20,911 nt of DNA from UBA6770 sp965661115 (GTDB lineage: Bacteria > Bacteroidota > Bacteroidia > Flavobacteriales_G > Salibacteraceae), in assembly GCA_965661115.1 (NCBI GenBank), contig CBFICO010000035.1:1-20911 (forward strand), written 5' to 3'. Below are positions 7,748 to 15,700 of the stretch, piece after piece. Under the pieces are notes generated by a model. That model made no database searches and was not told where the DNA came from. It saw only the letters and a program-made list of their open reading frames with translations. Position 1 is the first letter of the stretch; each line of letters starts with the position of its first letter. Position numbers and translations under genes: made by a program.

Positions 7748-8581
7748 ATGACAAGAGCCGAACTTATTCAAGAAATCAAAAGAAAGAAATCCTTTCTCTG
7801 TGTTGGGTTGGATACCGATATTAATAAAATTCCAAAGCATTTGCTAGATGTTGAAGATCCGGTTTTTGAATTCAATAAATCTATTGTAGAAAATACAAAG
7901 GACTTTGCCGTAGCCTACAAACCAAATATTGCTTTTTACGAATCAATGGGTGTAAAAGGCATGGAAAGCCTCAGAAAAACTTTGGAGATTATTCCAGAAA
8001 ACTGTTTCACAATAGCAGATGCAAAGCGCGGAGATATAGGCAATACAGCAAGAATGTATGCAACTGCATTTTTCGATAAAAACAGTTCTGGATTCAATTT
8101 CGATTCAATAACTGTAGCGCCGTACATGGGAGAGGATTCTGTCGCTCCATTTCTTGAGTTTGAAAACAAATGGGCAATTGTTCTGGGTTTAACCAGTAAT
8201 TGGGGGTCTAATGATTTTCAACAACAAGTGCTAACCACAGGTGATAGATTGTTCGAAAACGTGGTTGATACCGTTCAAAATTGGGGAACTGAGGATAATC
8301 TAATGTTTGTTGTTGGAGCTACACGAGGTAGCGATATCGCCGCGGTCAGAAGCAAAGCGCCTAATCATTTCTTTTTAGTCCCCGGAGTAGGAAGTCAGGG
8401 TGGTAGCTTGTCAGAGGTAGTTGAATACGGAATAAATAAAGACTGTGGTTTGTTGGTGAATTCTTCAAGAGGCATTATTTATGCTGGTGACGATGAAAGT
8501 TTTGGAGCAATGGCAAAAGAAGAAGCCGCAAAGTTGCAAATTGAAATGCAAAAACATTTAGAGGCTAACCAAATCATATAA
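7748..8581 (+). CDS. pyrF: Orotidine 5'-phosphate decarboxylase (type 2)
   Basis: It decarboxylates OMP to UMP, the last step of pyrimidine synthesis. The 277 aa length and the sequence VGLDTD (19-24), FNKSIVENT, AYKPNIAFYE and DAKRGDIGNTA (91-101) identify the type 2 PyrF subfamily. K58 and the D91-K93-D96 charged cluster form the catalytic array. VPGVGSQGG near the C-terminus binds phosphate. A TAA directly after the prfA stop gives tandem stops before this ATG. The following DUF2851 gene begins 3 nt after the stop, which implies translational coupling. No other pyr gene is present, so regulation through a pyr operon is not suggested here. Confidence 0.97.
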   Translation: MTRAELIQEIKRKKSFLCVGLDTDINKIPKHLLDVEDPVFEFNKSIVENTKDFAVAYKPNIAFYESMGVKGMESLRKTLEIIPENCFTIADAKRGDIGNTARMYATAFFDKNSSGFNFDSITVAPYMGEDSVAPFLEFENKWAIVLGLTSNWGSNDFQQQVLTTGDRLFENVVDTVQNWGTEDNLMFVVGATRGSDIAAVRSKAPNHFFLVPGVGSQGGSLSEVVEYGINKDCGLLVNSSRGIIYAGDDESFGAMAKEEAAKLQIEMQKHLEANQII

Positions 8582-8584
8582 TTT

Positions 8585-9859
8585 TTGAAAGAAGACCTGC
8601 TACAGTTTATTTGGAAATTTAAACTCCTCAACCAACAAAATCTTACAACACTTGATGGAGAGCAACTAGAAGTAATTTCTTCTGGTCTTGAAAACAATGC
8701 TGATGGGCCTGATTTTTTAAATGCTCGAGTTAAAATTGGAAGTCAAGTTTGGGCTGGAAATGTTGAGATTCATGTTAATTCTACCGATTGGATTAAACAC
8801 AAGCACAGCACAAATCCTAAATTTAAAAACTTGATTTTACATGTGGTTTACAAGCACGATGTAGAAATAGAAGAACTTACATTTCAGAAAACACCAACGC
8901 TTGAACTTACCGGAAAGTTAAATAATGAGCTACTTTCAAGATATCAAGAACTGATGTCTAGCCAATTATGGGTTCCATGTGCAAATAGAATAAGCGAAGT
9001 TTCTGATTTAAACATTAAACTTTGGTTGCAAAGATTACTTGTAGAGCGCTTGGAACGTAGAACGCAATTTATCGACTCCATTTTAGAAGAAAATCAATAC
9101 GATTGGAATCAAGCGTTTATGGAAGTATTGTTCAGAAGTTTTGGTTTTAAGAAAAACGCCGATACAATGCAATTGTTGGCGAACAAAATAGGATATCAAG
9201 CTCTTAAATCAGAGTTAGAAACAGATGACTACTCATTAGATGCTTTAATAATTGGCTCATCTGGATTCTTACCCGAAACCGCAAATCATTTTTATATCGT
9301 ATCACTTATTCAGTGCTTTCAATTTCAGAAAGCTAAATACAAAATTGAACCGCTTAAAGCCGCTCAATGGATAAAAGGTGGAGTTAGGCCAGGGAATCAA
9401 CCGTTTACAAGATTAATCCAATTACTGTCTTTTCTTAAGTCAATAGACTTTCCCTTTCTGAATTTGTTCGGTTCTCCTATTAAAGAAAAGGACATAGAAA
9501 ATCATTGTACAAAACCGAGCGGTTATTGGTCTAGCCATACGAAAATTGAGCATCCTTCAATACAGGGAGTTTCAAAAATTGGGAAAGTTTCCATGCAATC
9601 GGTGCTTATAAATGGCATTTTACCCTTTCAGTTTTACTATGCTCGTTACACAAAGAACGAGGCTTTGGCAGATAATGTACTAGAGACCTTTTCGGATTTA
9701 AAATCGGAAGAAAACTCAATTATAACTAAGTGGAAATCGTTGGGATTAAAATCAAACAACGCCTTTGATAGTCAAGCCTTACTAGAACTCAAAAATAATT
9801 ACTGTTCAGAAAAAAAGTGCTTAATTTGCGCTATTGGAAACCAAATTCTGAAACGTTGA
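8585..9859 (+). CDS. DUF2851 family protein of unknown function
   Basis: A Bacteroidota-specific conserved protein, 424 aa, cytoplasmic by absence of signal or TM segments. The TTG start at 8585 is chosen because the family normally begins with a segment like EDLLQFIWKFKLL, present here from residue 3, and no ATG lies nearby. The most conserved part is GPDFLNAR (41-48), GNVEIH (58-63) and DWIKHKH (68-74). D43 and E61-x-H63 resemble the D...ExK core of PD-(D/E)xK nucleases; this is inference only. C132 (in WVPCAN) and the C-terminal C407-x4-C412-x2-C415 could bind zinc or an Fe-S cluster. It is coupled to pyrF (3-nt gap), and a PspC gene overlaps its stop codon. Confidence 0.88.
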   Translation: MKEDLLQFIWKFKLLNQQNLTTLDGEQLEVISSGLENNADGPDFLNARVKIGSQVWAGNVEIHVNSTDWIKHKHSTNPKFKNLILHVVYKHDVEIEELTFQKTPTLELTGKLNNELLSRYQELMSSQLWVPCANRISEVSDLNIKLWLQRLLVERLERRTQFIDSILEENQYDWNQAFMEVLFRSFGFKKNADTMQLLANKIGYQALKSELETDDYSLDALIIGSSGFLPETANHFYIVSLIQCFQFQKAKYKIEPLKAAQWIKGGVRPGNQPFTRLIQLLSFLKSIDFPFLNLFGSPIKEKDIENHCTKPSGYWSSHTKIEHPSIQGVSKIGKVSMQSVLINGILPFQFYYARYTKNEALADNVLETFSDLKSEENSIITKWKSLGLKSNNAFDSQALLELKNNYCSEKKCLICAIGNQILKR

Positions 9860-10077
9860 TAGAGAGAATACAAGCCTATTTTGAAAAACAAGCATTTGGT
9901 GTTTGTGAGTATATTGGCTATAAGCTTGGTATCAGTACGGGTATTATTCGTAAATACTTTATCTATCTATCTTTCATCACTTTTGGATCACCGCTTATTC
10001 TGTATTTAATTTTTGCTTTTTTGCTGGAAAACCGATCTTTTTTTAAAAGCAAAAAGCACTCTGTTTGGGATTTATAG
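9856..10077 (+). CDS. Small PspC-domain membrane protein
   Basis: A 73-aa protein with the PspC signature: EKQAFGVCEYIGYKLGIST followed by a hydrophobic helix (YFIYLSFITFGSPLILYLIFAFLL). Proteins of this group are inner-membrane proteins, some acting in phage-shock-type envelope stress responses; no PspA gene is seen here, so the role is unknown. I choose the TTG at 9856, which overlaps the DUF2851 stop as TTGA and gives a start at the conserved block. A GTG at 9817 is also open but would add 13 residues read from inside the DUF2851 cysteine-motif coding region. The C-terminus is short and basic. The potassium-channel gene starts 7 nt later, so the three genes are probably co-translated. Confidence 0.82.
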   Translation: MIERIQAYFEKQAFGVCEYIGYKLGISTGIIRKYFIYLSFITFGSPLILYLIFAFLLENRSFFKSKKHSVWDL

Positions 10078-10084
10078 ATAGGTT

Positions 10085-11101
10085 ATGGAACAAACCCTAA
10101 ATTACTTTAGAGGTTTTTTTGTAGCTGCGCTAATACTCACAGGAATTGTGATTTTTGGCGTAATGGGCTTCATGTACTTCGAGCAGTATGAATTACTCGA
10201 TGCGGTGTACATGACCATCATTACGGTATCAACGGTTGGGTATAAGGAGGTGCAACCGTTAACCGATTCAGGTAAAATTTTTACATCCATTTTAATCGTT
10301 TCAAGTTTTGGTACTTTCGCGTATGCAGCTAGTTCGATAGGTGTCGGGATTTTATCAGGTAAGTACAGGTATTACTTTAAAAATTATAGATTGGAACAAG
10401 AAATTCAAAAGTTAAAAGACCATGTAATCATATGTGGATATGGTAATAATGGTGAGTCTGCGGCGCAGCATTTGAGTCTGCACAATTTACCTTTTGTGGT
10501 TTTAGAAAAAGATCCTGTAAAACTTGAGATTCTCAAGAATTCCAAAAGCATGCTTTTTATGGAAGCCGATGCCGTGGATGAAAGCATGATTCTTAAGGCA
10601 GGAATAAAAAACGCAAAATCTATCATTACAACCTTACCAAGCGATGCTGATAATGTTTTTGTAGTGCTAACGGCAAGACAATTAAATAGCAATCTTACCA
10701 TAATAAGTAGAGCAACAAACCCAAAAACTGAAGCTAAACTGAGGTTAGCTGGAGCCAATAATGTAATTATGCCAGACCGTGTAGGGGGTAACCATATGGC
10801 GGCCTTGGTAACTACCCCTGACATCAATGAGTTTTTAGATAAGTTATCTCTAGCAAGTAGCGATTCTATTAACCTAGAAGAATTGATAGTTCCAGACCAA
10901 AACACAAATGAGCTTTCTGTTTCAGAAATTGAAGGAATAGAGAATGCCTTAGTTCGGGTTGTTGGAATAAAAAGAGGGCAAGGCAAAGGCTATGTGTTAA
11001 ACCCTGAACCTACTGCAACAGTAAAGGCAAATGATAAGCTTTTTGTTCTGGGTAGCAAAAACGATACAAAAAGGTTAAGGGAACAATACGGATTAGTATA
11101 A
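10085..11101 (+). CDS. Two-TM potassium channel with RCK (TrkA-N/TrkA-C) domain
   Basis: The 338 aa contain TM1 (~10-31), a pore loop, TM2 (~62-90), and a cytoplasmic RCK domain with a Rossmann GYGNNG (118-123) followed by a TrkA-C-like lobe (~255-338), the layout of MthK-type ligand-gated channels. It should move K+ across the inner membrane under control of a nucleotide or ion bound to the RCK ring. The selectivity filter reads T50-V-G-Y-K54, with lysine in place of the second glycine of TVGYG, so ion selectivity cannot be assumed. I recall Bacteroidota relatives with other residues at this site. It follows the PspC gene by 7 nt and is the last gene before a new promoter. Confidence 0.93.
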   Translation: MEQTLNYFRGFFVAALILTGIVIFGVMGFMYFEQYELLDAVYMTIITVSTVGYKEVQPLTDSGKIFTSILIVSSFGTFAYAASSIGVGILSGKYRYYFKNYRLEQEIQKLKDHVIICGYGNNGESAAQHLSLHNLPFVVLEKDPVKLEILKNSKSMLFMEADAVDESMILKAGIKNAKSIITTLPSDADNVFVVLTARQLNSNLTIISRATNPKTEAKLRLAGANNVIMPDRVGGNHMAALVTTPDINEFLDKLSLASSDSINLEELIVPDQNTNELSVSEIEGIENALVRVVGIKRGQGKGYVLNPEPTATVKANDKLFVLGSKNDTKRLREQYGLV

Positions 11102-11122
11102 AAAACTAATCGACAAACGCTT

Positions 11123-11153
11123 TTTGGCAGGCTTGCTAATTCTACTATATTTG
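11123..11153 (+). promoter_or_regulatory. Bacteroidota sigma-A promoter for the symporter gene
   Basis: TTTG (11123-11126), a spacer of exactly 19 nt and TATATTTG (11146-11153) match the -33/-7 consensus TTTG-N19-TAnnTTTG without mismatch. Transcription should start near 11160, giving a leader of about 14 nt before the ATG at 11174. It separates the symporter run from the potassium-channel gene. Confidence 0.85.
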
Positions 11154-11173
11154 AGGCCCACACTCAATTTATT

Positions 11174-12808
11174 ATGGTATTTAAAAAGCATTTTGTAGGA
11201 TTATTATTTATTTCAATTCTCACCCTCTCATTTAGTTCTTACGCTCAAGATGATTCGGTTGCGGAATCCGCTCAAGTTGTTAATGTAGAGGAGCAAAGTG
11301 CAGAAGAAAAAATTGATGCTTTTTTCAGAACCTATTTGGTTAATCCATTGGGAAAGGTACTATTCTTTGATCCTTTTGAGGCAATTGGAGTTTATGACCC
11401 AATAGTAAAAGACGATTTGGGTAATCCAATATTAGACGAATCAGGAAACCCAATAAATAAACCAATCCCTTTAGTAGTAATATGGTTAGTATGCGGTGCA
11501 GTGTTTTTTACAACTAAAATGAAGTTCATTAATATCAGGGGATTTAAACATGCCTTGGAACTTGTACAAGGTAAATTCTCCGATCCTAATGCAAAAGAAG
11601 ATGGAGAAGTGTCTCATTTTCAAGCATTAGCTACAGCTTTATCCGCAACGGTGGGTTTAGGTAATATAGCAGGTGTAGCGGTGGCAATTACATTAGGCGG
11701 CCCTGGCGCTACTTTTTGGATGATTTTAGCTGGTTTATTAGGTATGGCCTCAAAGTTTACCGAGTGTACTCTGGGAGTTAAATACAGAGTAATAGATTCT
11801 AACGGTAATGTTTCTGGTGGACCAATGTATTATTTGAAAAATGCGCTTGAAAAAAGAAACATGGCGGGACTTGGAAAAGTTTTAGCAGTTGTTTTCGCAA
11901 TCTTGTGCATCGGTGGTTCTTTTGGAGGCGGAAACATGTTTCAAGCAAATCAAGCCTTTGCACAGTTAAGTTCTGAGTTCCCATCATTGGCTGGTCATGG
12001 GGTTTTCTTTGGGTTTATTCTAGCCATTTTTGTGGGTATAGTAATTATTGGTGGAATTAAGAGTATTGCCAAGGTAACCGATAAAATTGTTCCATTTATG
12101 ACAGGTTTATACCTGCTTTTTTCTTTGATTATTATCTTAATGAACATTACCAATATTGGTGATGCGTTCGGTGCTATTTTTAGTGGAGCTTTTTCTCCTG
12201 ATGCATTAAAAGGTGGTTTTATTGGTGTAGTGGTAGTAGGATTTCAACGGGCAGCATTTTCTAATGAGGCAGGAGTTGGTTCAGCTTCAATTGCTCATTC
12301 GGCGTCTAAAACCAAAGAACCTGTTAGTGAGGGAATAGTTGCACTTTTAGAGCCATTTATAGATACAGTAGTGGTATGTACTATTACAGCATTGGTGTTG
12401 ATTTTTACAGGTTATGGACAAGACCAACAAGGTTTAGAAGGTGCGGCATTAACTTCTGCAGCATTTCAGAGTGTTTTTCCGTGGTTTAGATACGTACTAA
12501 TTGTTGCGATTTTCTTGTTTGCATTTTCAACGATGATTTCCTGGTCATACTACGGTCAAAAAGCGTTTACCTTTTTGTTTGGTAGAACCAAAAACACCAG
12601 AATTATTTACAAATTAATTTTCCTGTTTTTTATTGTAGTTGGTAGCTCGAGCAGTTTAGGTGCGGTACTTGATTTTTCAGATATGATGATTCTTGGAATG
12701 GCCTTTCCAAACGTGCTTGGTTTGGTAATTTTATCTGGAGAGGTAAAAGATGATATGATCAGTTATTTTAAACGATTAAAATCAGGAGAGATTAAGAAAT
12801 TCAAATAA
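11174..12808 (+). CDS. Sodium/amino-acid symporter, AGCS family (alanine/glycine)
   Basis: It imports alanine, glycine or a related amino acid with Na+ across the inner membrane. The family signatures TVGLGNIAGVAVAITLGGPG, GMASKFTE, GGPMYYL and FSNEAGVGSA are present with about 10-11 hydrophobic segments. The protein is 544 aa, longer than the usual 450-480. The extra N-terminal part is a signal-peptide-like segment (residues 1-24, ending SYA-Q) and about 70 polar residues before the first transport helix (~97). That stretch carries a short internal repeat, D-x-x-GNPI twice, near residues 76-90. The extra segment would lie in the periplasm if the leader is cleaved. It has its own consensus promoter and is followed by the HhH gene after 3 nt. 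The exact substrate cannot be read from sequence. Confidence 0.93.
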   Translation: MVFKKHFVGLLFISILTLSFSSYAQDDSVAESAQVVNVEEQSAEEKIDAFFRTYLVNPLGKVLFFDPFEAIGVYDPIVKDDLGNPILDESGNPINKPIPLVVIWLVCGAVFFTTKMKFINIRGFKHALELVQGKFSDPNAKEDGEVSHFQALATALSATVGLGNIAGVAVAITLGGPGATFWMILAGLLGMASKFTECTLGVKYRVIDSNGNVSGGPMYYLKNALEKRNMAGLGKVLAVVFAILCIGGSFGGGNMFQANQAFAQLSSEFPSLAGHGVFFGFILAIFVGIVIIGGIKSIAKVTDKIVPFMTGLYLLFSLIIILMNITNIGDAFGAIFSGAFSPDALKGGFIGVVVVGFQRAAFSNEAGVGSASIAHSASKTKEPVSEGIVALLEPFIDTVVVCTITALVLIFTGYGQDQQGLEGAALTSAAFQSVFPWFRYVLIVAIFLFAFSTMISWSYYGQKAFTFLFGRTKNTRIIYKLIFLFFIVVGSSSSLGAVLDFSDMMILGMAFPNVLGLVILSGEVKDDMISYFKRLKSGEIKKFK

Positions 12809-12811
12809 ATT

Positions 12812-13960
12812 TTGAAACCAAAAACCAACTTAAAAAACAAGCTTACAGACCTATTCGATGTTTACAAACACGAACGTAGAGGGATTCTGTTTTTTATTGC
12901 TCTTATAATTCTCGTAGTAGGCTTTAACTATAGTATGCAGTTTTGGGTAGATGCGCCAAAAATCGATACTTACCAACTAGATAGCCTGGTTAGTTCCAAA
13001 GCTCAACGTAAACAACTTAATAAAGAAAAGAACTTTTTCGCCATAGATGTCAACTCTAATGATACTGCAGATTGGACTCAGTTTGGTTTTTCAATAAAAC
13101 AGGTAAGTTCCATTTTTAAGTTTCGCGAAATATTAGGTGGAAGATTTACCGATATCAATCAAATTTCAAAGGCTTATGTAGTCGATTCGTTAATGTTTGA
13201 GCGAATTGAACCGTACTTAATTATAAGCGCTAATCAAGTAGAGTTTATAGAAATAGATTCAACTGATATAACAGACGAGAAATCTTCTTTCAATAATGAT
13301 GAAAGGGCTTTATTTCAATTTGATCCAAATACAATATCATTTGATAGTTTGCTCCTTTTGGGAATGAATGAAAAGCTGTCCAACAGCTTAATAAAGTATC
13401 GAGAGTGGATGTCACCTTTTTCTAAGCCAGATGATTTACTAAAACTATACCTCTACAGTTCTGATTTGCACACAAAATTGAAGCCTTACATTCATATCAA
13501 ACCGGTAATTCAAGATACTGAACAAACTGAGAATAAGGAATACGCTTATAAGAGCAATTTAATTATTGAGCTTAATAGTGCTGACACACTTGATTTGATT
13601 AAACTTTATGGAATTGGTCATTTTACCGCTTCGCAAATTTTAAAGTACAGAACTAGGTTGGGAGGGTACTATTCTGTAAATCAACTTTATGAGATAAAGT
13701 ATATTCGAAAGGAGAATATTGAAGGTTACTTAGTGAATTTGAAAGTTGATTCAAGTCAAATACAAACTATTCACATCAATTCTTGCAAATTCAACGAATT
13801 ATTAGCTCATCCTTATTTTGATTTTCACGATACTAAACTCTTAATGAATTATCGAGATAAGTATGGAAAATTCATTTCTTTGTCGGACTTTAAAAAAGCA
13901 GGTCCTTTACCCGATAGTTTCCTTCAAAAGGTAAAGTACTACATTGATTTTGATGAATGA
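12812..13960 (+). CDS. Membrane-anchored protein with four helix-hairpin-helix-like modules
   Basis: A 382-aa protein with a positively charged N-terminus (KHERRG), one TM helix (~25-44) and a long domain predicted to face the periplasm. Four related segments (~75-138, 168-230, 250-312, 319-380) share the ComEA/T2SK-type pattern: D/E-x-N-x-A/T...L...G...A..I...R...G.F......L.......L..Y. The third is clearest (ELNSADTLDLIKLYGIGH, R280, GGYYSVNQL). HhH modules usually bind DNA without sequence preference. A periplasmic DNA-binding or structural role is possible but not shown; the first and fourth modules are degenerate. The start is TTG at 12812, 3 nt after the symporter stop, with no ATG nearby. 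Its stop overlaps the apt start as ATGA. Confidence 0.85.
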   Translation: MKPKTNLKNKLTDLFDVYKHERRGILFFIALIILVVGFNYSMQFWVDAPKIDTYQLDSLVSSKAQRKQLNKEKNFFAIDVNSNDTADWTQFGFSIKQVSSIFKFREILGGRFTDINQISKAYVVDSLMFERIEPYLIISANQVEFIEIDSTDITDEKSSFNNDERALFQFDPNTISFDSLLLLGMNEKLSNSLIKYREWMSPFSKPDDLLKLYLYSSDLHTKLKPYIHIKPVIQDTEQTENKEYAYKSNLIIELNSADTLDLIKLYGIGHFTASQILKYRTRLGGYYSVNQLYEIKYIRKENIEGYLVNLKVDSSQIQTIHINSCKFNELLAHPYFDFHDTKLLMNYRDKYGKFISLSDFKKAGPLPDSFLQKVKYYIDFDE

Positions 13961-14484
13961 TTGCACAAGATTTAGATAAAGCCATTAGAACAATTCCCGA
14001 TTTTCCGAAAGCTGGAATAAATTTTAAGGATATAACCCCTGTCTTAATGGATCACCACTTGTGTAGAAGAATCACGGAAGATATTTGTTCCAAATTCGAC
14101 AATTCTAGAATTGATTGTATTGTAGGAGTTGAATCGAGGGGGTTCCTCTTTGGATTGCTTTTAGCACAACATTTTAAGGTTCCATTTGTTGCTGTGAGAA
14201 AAAAAGGAAAACTACCTTACAAAAATATTTCGTATAAATATGATTTGGAGTATGGTTCGGCAGAAATGGAGATGCATGTCGATGCCATTTCAAAAGGTCA
14301 GAATATTCTAATACATGACGATTTATTGGCAACAGGAGGTACTGCTAAAGCAGCTTCGGAGTTGGTAAAACAAAGCGGAGGTAAAGTTGCTGGGTTTGCT
14401 TTTTTGGTTGAGCTGTCTGATTTAGGCGGTAAAAAGGTGTTAGAGGCTGAGGCTGATAACATCTACAGCATTACAACTTATTAA
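13957..14484 (+). CDS. apt: Adenine phosphoribosyltransferase
   Basis: It salvages adenine by joining it to PRPP to form AMP. The 175 aa match the family. Visible are the N-terminal PDFPKAGINFKDITP (14-28), the GVESRGFLFG segment (57-66), RKKGKLP and the PRPP-binding motif ILIHDDLLATGGTA (117-130). The ATG overlaps the preceding stop by 4 nt (ATGA), so translation is coupled to the HhH gene although functions differ. The acyl-CoA dehydrogenase gene begins 11 nt downstream. Confidence 0.97.
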   Translation: MIAQDLDKAIRTIPDFPKAGINFKDITPVLMDHHLCRRITEDICSKFDNSRIDCIVGVESRGFLFGLLLAQHFKVPFVAVRKKGKLPYKNISYKYDLEYGSAEMEMHVDAISKGQNILIHDDLLATGGTAKAASELVKQSGGKVAGFAFLVELSDLGGKKVLEAEADNIYSITTY

Positions 14485-14495
14485 AATGAATATAT

Positions 14496-15635
14496 ATGAA
14501 TTTTGAATTAACAGAAAATCAGAAGATGATTCGTGATATGGTTCGCGACTTTTCTGAAAAGGAAATTCGGCCAAATATCATGAAATGGGATGAAGCAGAG
14601 GAGTTTCCTGTTCCACTATTCCATAAACTTGGTGAGCTTGGTTTAATGGGTGTATTGGTTCCTACAGAATACGGAGGCAGTGGATTCGGTTATATGGAAT
14701 ACATTACTGTAGTTTCCGAAATTGGTAAAGTATGTGGTTCAATTGGATTAAGTGTTGCTGCTCATAATTCTCTTTGTACAGGTCATATTATGTACTTCGG
14801 TAATGAAGAACAAAAGAAAAAATACCTTCCTAAGTTAGCTTCAGGTGAATGGATCGGAGCTTGGGGATTAACCGAGCAAAACACAGGCTCTGATGCTGGT
14901 GGAATGAATACTGTTGCTGTTGATAAAGGTGATCATTTTGTATTGAATGGTTCTAAAAACTTTATCACCCATGGAAAGTCGGGTAATGTTGCGGTTGTTA
15001 TTGCACGAACTGGAGAAAAAGGAGATTCTCACGGAATGACAGCATTCGTAATTGAAAAAGGAACATCAGGGTTTTCTGCCGGAAAGAAGGAGAGTAAACT
15101 AGGTATGCGTGCTTCTGAAACTACAGAGTTGATTTTCCAAGACTGCAAAGTACCCAAAGAGAATGTTCTAGGTAAAGTAGGTGAAGGCTTTGTTCAAGCA
15201 ATGAAAGTACTTGATGGTGGCCGTATATCAATTGCTGCATTATCATTAGGAATTGCAAAAGGTGCATACGAAGCAGCTTTGCAGTACTCAAAAGAAAGAG
15301 AGCAATTTGGAAAATCTATCTCAGAGTTTCAAGCAATTGGATTTAAGTTGGCTGATATGGCAACTGAAATCGAAGCTTCAGAGTTGCTTATTCATCAAGC
15401 TGGAGACATGAAGAATAGAGGAGTAAAAATGACAAAAGAGTCAGCTTTTGCAAAGTACTATGCTTCAGAAGTTTGTGTTCGTGTTAGTACCGAGGCAGTC
15501 CAAATTTTTGGAGGTTACGGATATACAAAAGACTACCCAGCAGAGAAGTTTTATCGCGATAGTAAACTCTGTACTATAGGCGAAGGAACTAGTGAAATTC
15601 AGAAATTAGTAATTGCTCGAGAAATATTAAAATAA
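14496..15635 (+). CDS. Acyl-CoA dehydrogenase, short-chain/butyryl type
   Basis: A flavoprotein that oxidises an acyl-CoA to the 2-enoyl-CoA, passing electrons to electron-transfer flavoprotein, in beta-oxidation or amino-acid breakdown. The 379 aa match short/medium-chain enzymes. Seen are the N-terminal helical domain, the flavin-binding GAWGLTEQNTGSDAGGM, NGSKNFITHG, the C-terminal helical domain with REQFGKSISEFQ, GGYGYTKDYPAEKFYRD and GEGTSEIQ, whose first glutamate (E363) aligns with the catalytic base of MCAD/SCAD. Chain-length preference cannot be fixed from sequence. It is 11 nt after apt and is the last gene before the rpsU promoter; the only hairpin-like element after it is the imperfect inverted repeat at 15644-15677. 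Confidence 0.95.
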   Translation: MNFELTENQKMIRDMVRDFSEKEIRPNIMKWDEAEEFPVPLFHKLGELGLMGVLVPTEYGGSGFGYMEYITVVSEIGKVCGSIGLSVAAHNSLCTGHIMYFGNEEQKKKYLPKLASGEWIGAWGLTEQNTGSDAGGMNTVAVDKGDHFVLNGSKNFITHGKSGNVAVVIARTGEKGDSHGMTAFVIEKGTSGFSAGKKESKLGMRASETTELIFQDCKVPKENVLGKVGEGFVQAMKVLDGGRISIAALSLGIAKGAYEAALQYSKEREQFGKSISEFQAIGFKLADMATEIEASELLIHQAGDMKNRGVKMTKESAFAKYYASEVCVRVSTEAVQIFGGYGYTKDYPAEKFYRDSKLCTIGEGTSEIQKLVIAREILK

Positions 15636-15639
15636 TTTT

Positions 15640-15670
15640 ATTGTAGGGGTGAATTTAAATATTACTTTTG
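15640..15670 (+). promoter_or_regulatory. rpsU promoter
   Basis: ATTG (15640-15643; one mismatch to TTTG), a 19-nt spacer and TACTTTTG (15663-15670) fit the Bacteroidota consensus. Start of transcription should be near 15677, about 24 nt before the rpsU ATG. An imperfect inverted repeat, TAGGGGTG (15644-15651) with CACCCTA (15671-15677), brackets the -7 element; it could be an operator or a weak terminator of the gene before. Confidence 0.75.
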
Positions 15671-15687
15671 CACCCTATTTTTAAAAC

Positions 15688-15695
15688 AAGAAGGT
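15688..15695 (+). promoter_or_regulatory. Shine-Dalgarno sequence of rpsU
   Basis: AAGAAGGT lies 5 nt before the ATG, one base from the ideal AAGGAGGT. Most genes in this window lack any SD, so its presence before the bS21 gene is notable: bS21 is reported to help occlude the anti-SD in flavobacterial ribosomes, so this site may report on free bS21 level. Confidence 0.75.
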
Positions 15696-15700
15696 AAATT

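Noticed and set aside
9817..9855. GTG start for the PspC-domain protein
   Set aside because: The extra 13 residues come from within the conserved C-terminal cysteine motif of DUF2851 in another frame; the TTG at 9856 gives the typical stop/start overlap.
10405..10986. Antisense reading frame (193 aa) inside the potassium channel gene
   Set aside because: It mirrors the RCK-domain coding sequence; no domain, RBS or promoter supports it.
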